This document shows positions 12,652 to 23,018 of a DNA stretch of 64,000 bases, in pieces. Position 1 is the stretch's first letter. Each line of letters begins with the position of its first letter. The notes under the pieces were generated by a model that saw only the letters and a list, made by a program, of their open reading frames with translations, ran no database searches and had not been told where the DNA came from. Source of the DNA: Cercophora sp. LCS_1 (Eukaryota; Ascomycota; Sordariomycetes; Sordariales; Lasiosphaeriaceae); assembly GCA_036250225.1 (NCBI GenBank), contig JAPZLL010000038.1, positions 62,001 to 126,000 of the forward strand, given 5' to 3'. Position numbers and translations under genes: made by a program.

Positions 12652-13319
12652 GATGTTTATAATTCGTTCTCAAGCGGGAATCGCCGGTGCCGGAACATTC
12701 GCAGGTTGAGGTGCTAAGGGCACATGGGAAATCGGAAGCGACAGGTGCCCTCAGCGGTGGTAGGCATCGGTGATTCTGTCTGGCAAAATAAAGCCGCGAG
12801 ATTTCTCTGGCTCCAGAAGGTCTAACGGTGTTGGAAAGCCTGCGGTAGAAAGGTTGTTCCACTCGAAAACCAAGGTGCTTTCTTTGGACGGAACGCGGCC
12901 GTTGACGAAATTGATAAACGATAAAGTTAGTGAAGTGATCCCCTGAAGGGGGGCAGCCCATGTGCAGCTTGTCTCTCCATTGGCGGGCTTGACGCGTTAA
13001 GCGATCTTTCCGCCGCGTGAACCCCGCAGAGCTATGACCACCGGAGGATTTCGAGGCCAGCACAGACAGCATCACCAAAAAATGATCCCTGACGTCGAAG
13101 GCCAGATTGATCAGACATCCGACCATTGCACTTACCTCGGGTTGCTTCCCAGACTGGGGCAGAAAAAGGGTTATTCTGTGTATGATATTGGTTTTTTTGT
13201 TTTTTTTTGGGGGGGGAGACCCATGTTACATCGATGACTAGGAGCACAAGGAACCAACCACCGATGTTGATCCCGCGCCTGTCAAAATCAAGGAACAAGG
13301 CAACTGACAATTAAGACAG

Positions 13320-13870
13320 ATACTCCCGCGATCAGGGGGAGCGCGCAGCTAAAATAACTTGAAACTAATGTTGAAATAACATTACAAATACTGAGAACAT
13401 TAAACCAAAGACCCGATGAATTGGAACTCGGGATACGTATGCACTTCGTTTTCTTCTCTGACAGTGCCAAGTGGTGTGAAGAATGAGCCGGACTGCCAAC
13501 GCTGGAGCCACTCAAATTGTACAAAAATAACCATATACAGTATCTGTTCAACATGGCACCGAACAGTTTCAAGACATAGTATGTTTTTCAACAGGCATAT
13601 TATAATTTCTCCCAACACATAATATTATATTCAAAGGCATAGAAAGTTTATTCTAATGTTTTGCGGTCTTTTTTTAAAGCCCTTCTTTTCAAAATCATAC
13701 ACGAAAATTCTAAGATAGAAGGTTTTTCTGTACAGGGCGCGCTCGGCAATCGAACCACCACTTTGGTAAGTGCAAATGATCTCTGATGACGAGGGGCAAG
13801 TGGGGGACAAAAAAACGCCCAGCGGAGGAGCAAGTATGTTTCTGAAAACAGGCACATACACATGTTAAAT
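13320..13870. other. AT-rich island in intergenic DNA
   Basis: By eye this stretch is much richer in A/T than the flanks, with runs such as AATATTATATT near 13621 and poly-T at about 13669. I see no terminal inverted repeats, target duplication or transposase fragment. It could be decayed, RIP-mutated repeat DNA or simply AT-rich spacer. Confidence 0.35.
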
Positions 13871-14033
13871 TAGGTATTTAATGTTTTAGAGGCCCAAAAG
13901 TTTCCTTGAGCAGTCTCAGAAGGACTCCGTGTGTAGATTCTTTGGTCACTGACTTGGAGTGTGCTGTGTAGCTGAGGTGAAGCATATCTTGGCATTCGAC
14001 AGGGGAGGGTAATCCCGCCACGGGCAAGACGTC

Positions 14034-14039
14034 TTATCT
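14034..14039. promoter_or_regulatory. GATA element (HGATAR, reverse) upstream of nitrate reductase
   Basis: TTATCT, the reverse complement of AGATAA, is a match to the core bound by AreA/NIT2 GATA factors. It is 785 bp upstream of the start codon, distal to the other two sites. Confidence 0.35.
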
Positions 14040-14268
14040 GATTGACACCCTTGCCGCATCCCACACGCCGATCAAAACGATATAGAGCAAAACTTCAACT
14101 AATAAAGTATGTGGAAAAGAACAGAAGTAGAAGAAGATCCGATCCAGAGTTTTCTAATCTTAGTCTGGAACCCGTTCCTTTTTGAGACGACGTCAAAAAT
14201 GCTTGGCTGCGGTGGCCTGTGGTTCCGGGCTGTTGATGCATCTCCGTGCAAGTCCTTTAGCGGCCTCC

Positions 14269-14321
14269 TTATCAGGTGCGCTGATTTGCTCACGACAAAC
14301 CATTTTGGCAAACCTAGATAA
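14269..14321. promoter_or_regulatory. Pair of GATA elements for NIT2/AreA
   Basis: TTATCA at 14269-14274 (TGATAA in reverse) and AGATAA at 14316-14321 form a pair on opposite strands about 45 bp apart and about 60-110 bp upstream of the NIT4-type site. Paired GATA cores near a NIT4/NirA site are the known layout for nitrate assimilation promoters under nitrogen metabolite control. Binding here is inferred. Confidence 0.5.
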
Positions 14322-14377
14322 GACGAGCCAACACCAGCGGCCAGAATTACTTTCCCCGGACCCGAGGTCTGTGTAAA

Positions 14378-14385
14378 TCCGCGGA
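14378..14385. promoter_or_regulatory. NIT4-type binding site TCCGCGGA
   Basis: The 8-bp palindrome TCCGCGGA is the site described for the nitrate-specific Zn2Cys6 activator NIT4 of Neurospora (NirA in Aspergillus). It lies 440 bp upstream of the nitrate reductase ATG and downstream of three GATA cores. The combination strongly suggests nitrate induction with ammonium repression. Confidence 0.6.
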
Positions 14386-14823
14386 ACCAAGTCCCGTTGC
14401 AATGGCTCGCATCGATGTATCATTCTCACCTGCAGTTCATGGCCGCGGAGGGAATGACCCCATGGCAAATCTGCCCGTGCCGTCTCCCGCGGGATGAAGA
14501 ATCGACAAAGCTTCCCCTCCACTCCCTAGGTACCTAGAAAGTCCGGCCGACTTGCCCCCGTCGAAGGTATACCCCGGAGATACTCTTTGAGACCAACGGA
14601 TCGAGAAAGTCTCGGCTCTAGCAGGCCTACTAGACGACCGGACGACCTGTGACCCATCTGTTCGTCCCGTATATCCAGATCTACCCGCCCATAATTCATG
14701 TTTCCTCTCCCTATCTGAAAGAGAGTTCCAAGTCTCGCCGTATCTCAGATCGAGAAAATCCGAAGGCGTGATTTGGATAAGCTTGTTCACCTCTTGGTTT
14801 TAACAGCCAACAACTGTTTCAGT

Positions 14824-17585
14824 ATGGAAGTCCTATCTCCCCTCATGCCGCCGGCCAACGGACGGTCGGCTCTATTTGGGTTCAGCCCTCGACCTACTAG
14901 TCCTCGTGTAGGCTTACGCAGTCTCAACAACCGAGACATGGAGGACAATACCACCGCGGTTCCCGACGTCAATAACACCAGGACAACCGAGTCCAGCGGG
15001 GTTCCGCCTCCGTATACCATCCCACCGAAGCCTAGGGCAAATAAAGTGCTTCCCGAAGACTTAAAAACACCCGATAAGCATGTGGAACGCGATCCTCGCC
15101 TGATTAGGCTGACAGGTGTTCATCCTTTCAACGTGGAAGCCCCGCTGAGCGCCCTTTACGACGAAGGTTTCCTTACCACGAAAGACCTGCACTATGTGCG
15201 AAACCATGGGCCTGTGCCGTTGGTTGAAGACAGCGAAGTGCTTGGCTGGGAGTTCAGCGTTGAAGGCATGGTTGAGCGACCGGTCAAGATGACACTGCGG
15301 GACCTTCTGAAGAATTACGAGCAGCTCACATACCCAATCACGCTTGTCTGCGCCGGAAATCGACGAAAGGAACAGAACATGGTTCGCAAGTCCAAAGGTT
15401 TCTCCTGGGGCGCCGCGGGGGTCTCAACGGCTCTGTGGACTGGTGTCGCCCTGAGCGACCTCCTGGCCAGGGCTGGTCCCAAACGAGGGGCCAGATATGT
15501 TTGCTTTGAAGGCGCTGATAAACTCCCGAATGGGTATTACGGCACATCGATCAAGCTCACATGGGCGATGGATCCTGAGAGGGGGATCATGGTGGCCCAC
15601 AAGATGAACGGCGAAACTCTTCATCCCGATCATGGGAAGCCTTTGCGAATCGTCATCCCCGGACAGATCGGAGGTCGCAGCGTCAAGTGGCTCAAGCGCA
15701 TTATTGTCACATCAGCACCAAGTGATAACTGGTACCACATTTACGATAACCGAGTTTTGCCAACGACTGTATCGCCAGAGGAGAGCGCAAATCTTCCAGA
15801 GACATGGAAGGATGAGCGTTACGCCATCTACGATCTGAACACCAACAGCGCGATTTGCTATCCCGCCCATGATGAGACTCTGTCCCTGGCTGAAAATACT
15901 GAGTCCTACAAGCTCAAGGGCTATGCATACAGTGGAGGCGGCAGGCGGGTGGGGAGGCTTGAAGTGACGCTTGACCAGGGGAAGACATGGACGCTCGCAA
16001 ATATCACTTACCCGGAAGATGACTATCGATTGGCGCCCCAAGACGACGTGTTGTATGGCGGCAAGCTTGACATTTCTTGGCGGGAGTCCAGTTTCTGCTG
16101 GTGTTTTTGGAGCTTGGATATGCCGGTGTCGCGGCTCCAAGGTGCAAAGGATGTGATGATCAGAGCGATGGATGACTCCATGAATGTTCAACCTCGCGAA
16201 ATGTATTGGAGTGTCCTGGGGATGATGAACAACCCCTGGTACAGGGTGGTCATTCACAAGGAGGCTGATACGCTGAGGTTTGAGCACCCTACTCAACCTG
16301 CCAATATTGCGGGTGGCTGGATGGAGAGGGTCAAGAATGAGGGGGGCAACTTGATGAATGGGTTTTGGGGTGAGAAGGTGTTGGGTGAGGAGGCCACCGT
16401 CGTTGAGCAAGAGCCGGTCAAGGAGATCTCCATGGTCAACGATTCAGTCAAACGAGCGATAACCATTGACGAGATTCGACAACATAGTGGCGAAAATGAG
16501 CCCTGGTTCATAGTAAACGGGCAGGTATACGACGGCACCGCTTTCCTTGAAGGTCATCCCGGCGGCGCTGCCTCGATCTTTGGGGCCGCTGGCCAAGATG
16601 CAACTGAAGAGTTCATGACCATCCGTATGCATTCCCCGTACGCTTCCTTATATCAGAGTTTACTAACGATATCGGTACCGCAGACAGCGAGAATGCTAAG
16701 GCCATGATGCCCGACTACCACATCGGGGCCATCGACCCAACGGCCCTAGCCCAACTTGGCGCAGAACCAGAGTCTATAACATCATCCTCCCCGCGGCCCA
16801 TCTTCCTCCAAACGAAAGCCTGGTCGTCCGCCATGCTCGTAGCAAAGGAAAAAATCTCACCAGACAGCAAAATCTTCGACTTTGCTCTTGACCACCCAGC
16901 CCAAACCATCGGCCTTCCGGTCGGCCAGCACCTCATGATGCGCGTCCGTGATGGAGTCACTGGTGAAGCCATCATCCGAGCGTATACCCCCATCTCCGAA
17001 GGGAGCGATGCGGGAATTCTACGGATCCTCATCAAGATATACTACGATACTCCCCAGAACAAGGGCGGGCGTATGACGCAAGCCCTGGACGGACTGCCAC
17101 TGGGCAGAGCGGTCGACTTCAAGGGACCCGTGGGGAAATTTGAATACCTTGGCAAGAGTTTGTGCCGCATTAACGGGAAAGAGAGGAAGGTGAAGCGGTT
17201 TGTCATGGTGTGTGCAGGATCGGGAATCACACCAATCTATCAGGTCCTGAGGGCGGTGATGAAGAATAGCGAGGACCCGACTCAGTGTCTAGTTCTGGAT
17301 GGGAATAGGGTCGAAGAGGATATATTGCTGAAGGGAGAGCTTGACGCAATGGTGGAGGGCGGTGGCGGACGTTGCAAGGTGCTGCACACGTTGACCAGGC
17401 CACTGGCGTCTTGGCAGGGGTTGAAAGGGAGGATGGATAGGGCCCTGTTTGACCGGGAGGTAGGGGGCCCTCCAGAGGAAAGAGACACCATGGTGCTGGT
17501 TTGTGGCCCTGGGACGATGGAGAGTAGCGTGAAGAGAATTTTTGCGGATATGGGATGGGAAGACGAAGATATCTTGTTCTTTTAG
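14824..17585 (+). CDS. niaD/nit-3: Assimilatory nitrate reductase (NADPH)
   Basis: Reduces nitrate to nitrite in the cytosol, first step of nitrate assimilation. Exons 14824-16624 and 16684-17585; 900 aa. The open frame extends upstream only to a TTG, so ATG 14824 is the first AUG. Domain order: disordered N-terminus; sulfite-oxidase-type molybdopterin domain with the Mo-ligand Cys in TLVCAGNRRKEQN (about residue 176); dimerisation domain; cytochrome b5 with the haem His in EGHPGGAAS (about 578); ferredoxin reductase-type FAD domain with RAYTPIS (about 699) and GPVGKFEY; NADPH domain with CAGSGITP and VLVCGPG; C-terminus DILFF. The intron at 16625-16683 falls inside the cyt b5 domain and is confirmed by the restored FMTIHSENAKAMMPDYHIG. 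No nitrite reductase or nitrate transporter gene is nearby, so the pathway is not clustered here. Promoter carries GATA and NIT4-type sites. Confidence 0.95.
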
Positions 17586-17939
17586 GCTCGTATGAACTCT
17601 TGGTCAGCAAGCTCTCAACCAATTCTTCGATAAGATAGAATATTAGTTAGGCCGCAAATAAACCTCGAATGCCGCATTGCAATTGAAATGGAATTGTTCG
17701 GACAATTCATGCAAATAAAATTTTCTTCTGGGTTTGATGTTCCCATGTCAGGTCGAGAGGTTGTTTGGTTGCCAAGCCTGCCTCTGTGTTGCAAGCACGT
17801 GACTCCACACGTGACTCCATTCGCCAATCCCCGGCTCAGAAGCTCTGACGTTGTCGACACTCGGGAGTCGGGAATTTTGGCCGCACCCGTCAACCAACAC
17901 CACCAATCCACCCAACACCGCCAATTGGACCCGCCCACG
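17586..17939. other. Short intergenic region with complex I subunit promoter
   Basis: Contains the tandem CACGTGACTCCA repeat at 17796-17819 and CCAAT boxes at 17824-17828, 17903-17907 and 17921-17925. An in-frame ATG at 17688 exists but would place these motifs inside the coding region. Confidence 0.6.
17796..17819. promoter_or_regulatory. Tandem duplicate of CACGTGACTCCA (E-box plus Gcn4/CPC1-like core)
   Basis: Two perfect, directly adjacent 12-bp copies. Each fuses CACGTG (bHLH site, Cbf1 type) with an overlapping TGACTC (core of the Gcn4/CPC1 bZIP site). They lie about 120-145 bp upstream of the NDUFA5-type start codon. Function is inferred from motif identity and position. Confidence 0.5.
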
Positions 17940-18973
17940 ATGCGTCGGACCTTCCGCCTGCTCGCGAGCGTCAAGCCGGCGCGCTACCTCGAGGCGGGCA
18001 GACCGACGGGTCTGACGGGCCTGTACACGCACCCGTCACCGCGCTCAACGTTGCTCTACCTCTACTCGTCGACCCTCGACAAGCTCAAGGCCGTGCCCGA
18101 GCACTCGGTCTACCGCCAGTCCGTCGAGGCGCTCACCAAGCAACGAATGGCCATTGTCGAGGCTGCCGTACCCCCCGGATACGAGGAGTGGGCCGTCAGG
18201 GCCCGCAAGATCATCGTCGACGAGGCCGAGGCGGCCAAGAAGCGCGAGATCCTGGCCGAGGAGCTTGAGAAGAACGAGAAGGCGCTCGAGGCGCTCCAGA
18301 AGTCAGCCGATGCGGGTGCGAGCAGTGGTCTCAGCAAGGCTGAGGAGGAGCGCGTTTACACCATCGCTGCCATCAAGCGACTGCTTGCCCAGGTGCCCGA
18401 GGTTCCCAAGGATATCAACATTGTGGCCAGCGCTGCGTTGGAGGGGGATGCTGCTGTTCGTGTGGAGCGCGGCGGCCAGACGTTCTTCATCAGGCATACT
18501 CCGATCCCGCTGGACCAGCGCGATCAGGAGTGGGATGGCGACTTTGACCCCAAGTTCGCGGGTGTTGGGATGCTCAAGGAGACGGCTGAAATCAGAGAGA
18601 GTCTTGAAAGGGCCCTGAAAGAGAACATTACCGGCGAGAAGCTGGCTGAGCCGGTGACCCCGGGTGCTCTGGAGCCGGAGCCGCAATTGACGGTTGAGCA
18701 GTAAGTGTTGACATATGCTACCTGTGGGGATGGGTTTCTAACCTCGACAAGGATCTCTGAGATTGAGACCAAGATTGGTGCTGGACTTATTGAGGAGGTG
18801 GTTCAGGTTGCTGAGGGCGAGCTCAGGCTCGTGGATACCATGGTGCAGGCCAAGGTGTAAGTTGGCCAAAACCGAAGTTTGGAAGCAATACACTAACATG
18901 TTTACGCAGTTGGGAGAGCCTAGAGGAACAGCCTGCGGAGAACCAGTGGCAGTATTTTGAGCGAAAATCATAG
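17940..18973 (+). CDS. NADH:ubiquinone oxidoreductase subunit, NDUFA5/B13 type (29.9 kDa family)
   Basis: Accessory subunit of the peripheral arm of mitochondrial complex I. Exons 17940-18700, 18752-18856, 18910-18973; 309 aa. The N-terminus MRRTFRLLASVKPARYLEAG is Arg-rich and acid-free at first, fitting a mitochondrial presequence, then TGLTGLYTHPSPRSTLLYLY and LKAVPEHSVYRQSVEALTKQRM are the diagnostic NDUFA5 core (about residues 25-75). A charged coiled-coil segment and a fungal C-terminal extension ending NQWQYFERKS follow. Start at 17940 was chosen over the in-frame ATG at 17688 because the extension has no mitochondrial character and covers promoter motifs. Intron 1 appears to end in AAG (branch CTAAC, acceptor GACAAG). 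Fungal family members are longer than the roughly 116 aa animal subunit, as here. Confidence 0.9.
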
Positions 18974-19635
18974 GCGACCGGCGTGGTGAGATGAGCAGCG
19001 TTGGGGCGGTTGTACCATCAGTGAGTGTACATAAAATAGACTTGGGATGTGAATATACCAAACACCCTAAGCTGGCGGTTAGATCAAACTTGACTCGGAA
19101 CGCACGGGTGAACGTAAAATCGGAGCTGCGTTCGAGAAGCGCCTGGTTAGACCCGGCTGTAAGGCTTGTTTTCATCCTTTTTAGCATTGTCAAGACACGA
19201 GGATACGTTTTGCCTGTCAATTATCACGGTATATCACAGGAGAAGTGCTTGTAATGATTTGAGAATGGATCTAGGTCCCTCTCATTCGTGAAATTGTATC
19301 ACATAAGCTGGTTTAGACTTGTGTGGGTGAGAATGACAGGAACTGCTAAAGCATGCTCTCAATTCTCAGCTTAAGATATCCTCGACGGGATTGCCTGGAA
19401 AACATCCGAGCAATGGGTTACCATTGATTTTCTCGCTCAGGGCAAAAAAACGTATCATCGCAATGTACCGCAGGCACCTTGAAGGCGGGGTGGAACTCTG
19501 AAGCTTTGACGCCTAAGCTTCCATCTTTCAACATTCACACTCGTTCGTGCTCACACAACCCACATCATCTCCCCACCAGAGCCCCCCAATTTCCGAAGAA
19601 AATAAAACAGAAACTTCAGCCTACCAACCGCAACA
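18974..19635. other. Intergenic between complex I subunit and Rrn11-like gene
   Basis: No gene is supported. A 160-codon minus-strand open frame overlapping the end of the previous gene shows no family features and is probably incidental. The right end should be the promoter and 5'UTR of the next plus-strand gene. Confidence 0.5.
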
Positions 19636-20877
19636 ATGAACACCCCCTCGTCTTCCAAACGGAAACGTTCGCCCCCCCGCTCCCCCACCATCAACCCCCT
19701 CTCCCACAGCCCTTCAACCCTCCGCCAACTCGTTCTAGCTGGTCACTCCTCCGACCTCCCCCTGCCCTCCGACAACCACCCATCCTTCCCTCACCGGCCC
19801 ATCCCCTCCCCTCGCCGCCACAGCCGACATGTCAGAGCACCCTCCCAACACGCCAGCGACGGCGACGACGAAGTCGGCCTGACCTCGGGTCCCAACTCCA
19901 ACAACGACTCCGACACCGACGGCGAGGAGATCCGCAGGAAAATCGACGCCGTGCGCGGTGACCGCGCAGCCAAGGCCTACCGCAAGCGCGTCGGCCCCAT
20001 GGCGGCTGTGGTGCAGCGGTTCCTCAGCGAGGGCGACATCGAGTCAGCAAAGCGGGCATTTGGGCTGCTGCAAAAGGGGCTGGTGTACGGGACGCGAGTT
20101 GACCTACGACACGGGCGGTACTGGGAGATGGGAGTGGAGATTCTGATGAGGGAGGGCGAGGACCATCAGCAGACGGGGGAGGGGAAGCTAGAGAACCTGA
20201 AGAGGATCAAGAGTTTTTATGAGACGATGGCGCAGATGCATCCGTGGAGTCGGATGCACCCGAACGTTGTGAGCGCGCTGGATTTTTACCCGGGTGTCTT
20301 TGGGATTGAGATGGAGGCGGTGTATCTAGAGCACAAGATGGGGACCGAGAAAGTTGCGGAGGCGTGGAGGCGTGGCGAGCTGGACGGAGGAGAAGACGAG
20401 GACGATGTGGAGATGGAGGATGGGACGACCGGTATGGGGTATGAGGAGGACCGGGATCTTGAGGTCAGCCCCGAGGATCGTAGGCTGCGGAGGGTACAGG
20501 ATGGTTTGCGGAGGAGGGCATTGGAGCAGATGAGGGAGTTGGAGGTCAAGATGGATGGGGTTATGGAGGCGCCGCCGTTTTCAAAAGACCATGAGCTGTT
20601 GCGGCTGCGAGGAATGGTGGCGCTCTATATCGCTGACCTCTGTGTGCCGTTGGAGACCCGTTCTGAGATTGAGAGGCTCGAGGGTGAAAGAGTAAGGAAT
20701 GAGGCGAGAGACAAGGCCAAGACGGCCTTTCGGGCGATCAAGAAGGGCGGAGGGGAGCTGGGGGAGAGATGGATCCAAGCCATGATTGAGGAGGATGACG
20801 AAGAAGAGGCAGGGGGCCAAGGGTCATTACCTACGCATTCGTCTCTCCCCATGTATTCGTCTTTACCGATAAGATAG
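19636..20877 (+). CDS. RNA polymerase I initiation factor Rrn11-like protein
   Basis: Single-exon gene, 413 aa. The N-terminal 110 residues are Ser/Pro-rich and basic (KRKRSPPRSP, possible nuclear signal), then acidic. The recognisable part is about residues 118-230: VVQRFLSEGDIESAKRAFG, LVYGTRVDLRHGRYWEMGVEI and a helical segment ending at ALDFYPGVFGIEME. This resembles the Rrn11 family, the TPR/HAT-like subunit of the Pol I core factor that binds the rDNA promoter in the nucleolus. An acidic insert (about 255-285) and charged helices follow; the C-terminus has repeated S-L-P-x-x-S-S-L-P. Assignment rests on the segment around residues 118-160 and remembered family features; a generic helical-repeat nuclear protein is the alternative. 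Convergent with EED, 173 bp between stop codons. Confidence 0.62.
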   Translation: MNTPSSSKRKRSPPRSPTINPLSHSPSTLRQLVLAGHSSDLPLPSDNHPSFPHRPIPSPRRHSRHVRAPSQHASDGDDEVGLTSGPNSNNDSDTDGEEIRRKIDAVRGDRAAKAYRKRVGPMAAVVQRFLSEGDIESAKRAFGLLQKGLVYGTRVDLRHGRYWEMGVEILMREGEDHQQTGEGKLENLKRIKSFYETMAQMHPWSRMHPNVVSALDFYPGVFGIEMEAVYLEHKMGTEKVAEAWRRGELDGGEDEDDVEMEDGTTGMGYEEDRDLEVSPEDRRLRRVQDGLRRRALEQMRELEVKMDGVMEAPPFSKDHELLRLRGMVALYIADLCVPLETRSEIERLEGERVRNEARDKAKTAFRAIKKGGGELGERWIQAMIEEDDEEEAGGQGSLPTHSSLPMYSSLPIR

Positions 20878-21050
20878 TGTGGACATCGTCCTACGGCACT
20901 TGGTTACATGAAAAACCACCGCTACTCTAGACTGTGTTTCTGAGTATTCCTTCGTGAGCTTTACACCTGCCACGCTACCCTACCTACACGATATCATTGC
21001 CCTGTCATTGCCCCATGCCGAGCCCACCCATGCCATATTCTCCAAGGCGA

Positions 21051-23018
21051 TCAAACTGCCGAGTTCCCAGGCGTGGAAACCTTATAGTCCTTCGCCCATC
21101 GCTGGTAGATAAGTGCCCTGTTGTTATTCCCGACCACCACGCACCATTCTCCTTCTGGGCTCCAGCCAACCTGTCTGCCCACAAACGCGCCCTCAATACC
21201 TGCCGATTTATGGGGCTTGATAAGCCCCTGTGGGTTGCTTATATCGTACGTCTCGGCCCAGTTGTCCAGCGTTATCTTAGTGTGCTGTCCGATACCAGTA
21301 AACAAAGTATCTGGGTCCGGGCTTGCCGATACCATGGAGTCTTTGTCTGCGATAGGGGCTCGCAAATTCGCTGCTGCGTCGTGCTTCTTACCCCTCTTGA
21401 CAGACAGCCAAGATGGCTTAATCGGCGGCGCTATCTTAATTTGCTGTGCTTCCTTCAGGTCCTCGATATACCGGGAGTACGTTATGAACCGTTCCAGGTC
21501 CCAGAAAAAGGTTTTTGACTTGGCGTTCGCGAACGCTAGAATCGGGTGCTTTCCGGGGACGTTGAACATCCGAAACCGCAAGAAAAACTGAACGCCGCAG
21601 TCTGGTGTGTGAAACTGAAGGAGTCTGGTGAAGTGTGCGGGGCGATCGGGCGTCAGGGTGGGAGTATATGCCGACCGTGTCTCCTTCTTGGTATCATATG
21701 TTGTTGGGGCTTCAGAAGGCGAGAGGACTGGGTCTTGGGACGAGAAGCCCTCAATTCGCCAAAGGACAATTGAGTCTTCGTGACATGCTCTCGAAAGTAT
21801 CAGGTCTCCGAAGAACGCAACACTAGCACAGACAAGTTAGTAGGGAGTTTCACCCAAAGGTTCTCATCACGTCGGCTTACCAGTCCACAAGTCCGCTATG
21901 CACCTCAGAAGATGAGAAGTGCGGGTAATGAAGTATGATGGGAACCTCGGCGTGCTCAGTGGGAAGCTCCGGGATTGCCCACTGCGCAACGGTTAGCCTC
22001 CAAGCAGGGCGTTCGGGAGAAAGGGACCTACCATGTTGATAACTTGGTCGTGTCCCGCGGAGAGGACGTACCGGCCTGTATCATGCCATGCCTGGAAAAG
22101 ATTAGTAAAGCAAGAGAGTCAAGCGTTTCTAGACGCACAACGCTGAGCAAATCCCACACATGGCCTTCACCGCCGAGTAAAGCCAAACACGGCTGTTTAA
22201 TATGGGCTGTTGCCAGGCTCCATATCCTGACCGTGGTGTCATCGGATGCAGAAGCTATGATGTAGGGGTTAGCAGGCGATGTTGCAAGATCGTTGATTCC
22301 CTGTTGTTCCGTTTAGCTTAGACGGCATGCTGTGTTCGGCGTTCAATGCTTACACCGCCATGCCCAACGAGCGTCTGTTCAAAAGTCAGCGTCCGTAATA
22401 CCTAGGGGACATGAAGGCAGGTTTTGGCGGGGGGTAACAGGGACCTACGTTGGCCACCTTTCCTTCAACGACGTCGTACACATCGATTCTTCCACCGCTG
22501 CCCGTGACACAGATCAAAGGTCGGTCAGTCTCTGGGTCCTTTGACCAGCAGCATGCGCAATTTGATGCCTCTTCCTGGATTGGGTGAGATTAGAACATGG
22601 GCGACACAGTTTTTCGATGGCAGTCGCCTTGGACTCACGTCGTCATCTCTGATGACCTGGATGATCTCGCAGGGGTTTGCGTCGTTTGTTTGAGACAGCC
22701 GGCATACTACAACCTTGAATTGTTGCACAGGTGTGAAAAACAACGCTCCCGGCGGGCTGGCTTGAGGCTGGCAAACTTACGTGCTTCTTGCTGATGGCTG
22801 CGAAGATCGGGGGTGCGCCTTCGGGGTTGTAGGGGTAGAATTTGACGTCAAAGAATTCTATGTCCGGGTCAGCCAATTCAAGGGTGATGGTGAATGCACG
22901 CGGAGCCGTTACCTTGAGCTTGTTGATCTTCACCGCTCAACGCTTTGCAGTCATCCTGGAACGTGAAGGAGGCGCGGAGTTTGGGAAGCTCCCACTCGCT
23001 CAGATCGGCAGCCGGCAT
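21051..23018 (-). CDS. eed: Polycomb repressive complex 2 WD40 subunit EED/ESC homologue
   Basis: Core PRC2 subunit; its WD40 propeller binds H3K27me3 and supports the SET7/EZH2 methyltransferase, silencing facultative heterochromatin. Nine exons: 23018-22913, 22857-22781, 22713-22639, 22574-22449, 22374-22354, 22300-22139, 22091-22032, 21981-21881, 21822-21051; 499 aa. The chain gives FFDVKFYPYNPEGAPPIFAA, then VVVCRLSQTNDA, VTGSGGRIDVYD, LVGHGGGINDLATSPANP, IIASASDDTTVRIWSL, LSAGHDQVINMWAI, and a C-terminus with AFANAKSKTFFWDLERF and VGWSPEGEWCVVVGNNNRA. These blades match EED rather than a generic WD40 protein. Exon 5 is only 21 nt. Intron 2 appears to end in AAG. No other PRC2 gene is in the window. 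The start is the first ATG in the chain; a short N-terminus is plausible. Confidence 0.88.

Larger units (their letters stand above)
12652..14823. other. Divergent intergenic region between UPF2 and nitrate reductase
   Basis: No coding gene is supported. The region holds a poly-T/poly-G run near 13192-13218, a visibly AT-rich block from about 13320 to 13870, GATA-type and NIT4-type motifs from 14034 to 14385, and a perfect CTAGGTACCTAG palindrome at 14526-14537. The right part is the nitrate reductase promoter. Confidence 0.55.

Noticed and set aside
13720..13790. tRNA- or SINE-like sequence (GGTTCGATTGC on the minus strand)
   Set aside because: The putative T-stem does not pair and no acceptor or D arm is present.
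14773..14823. Upstream extension of nitrate reductase
   Set aside because: It begins at TTG; the first ATG at 14824 is used.
17688..17939. 84-codon in-frame N-terminal extension of the complex I subunit
   Set aside because: No mitochondrial targeting character, and it covers the tandem E-box/Gcn4-type promoter repeat. ATG 17940 starts a typical presequence.
18738..19220. 160-codon minus-strand open frame
   Set aside because: Overlaps the spliced end of the complex I subunit gene and has no recognisable features.
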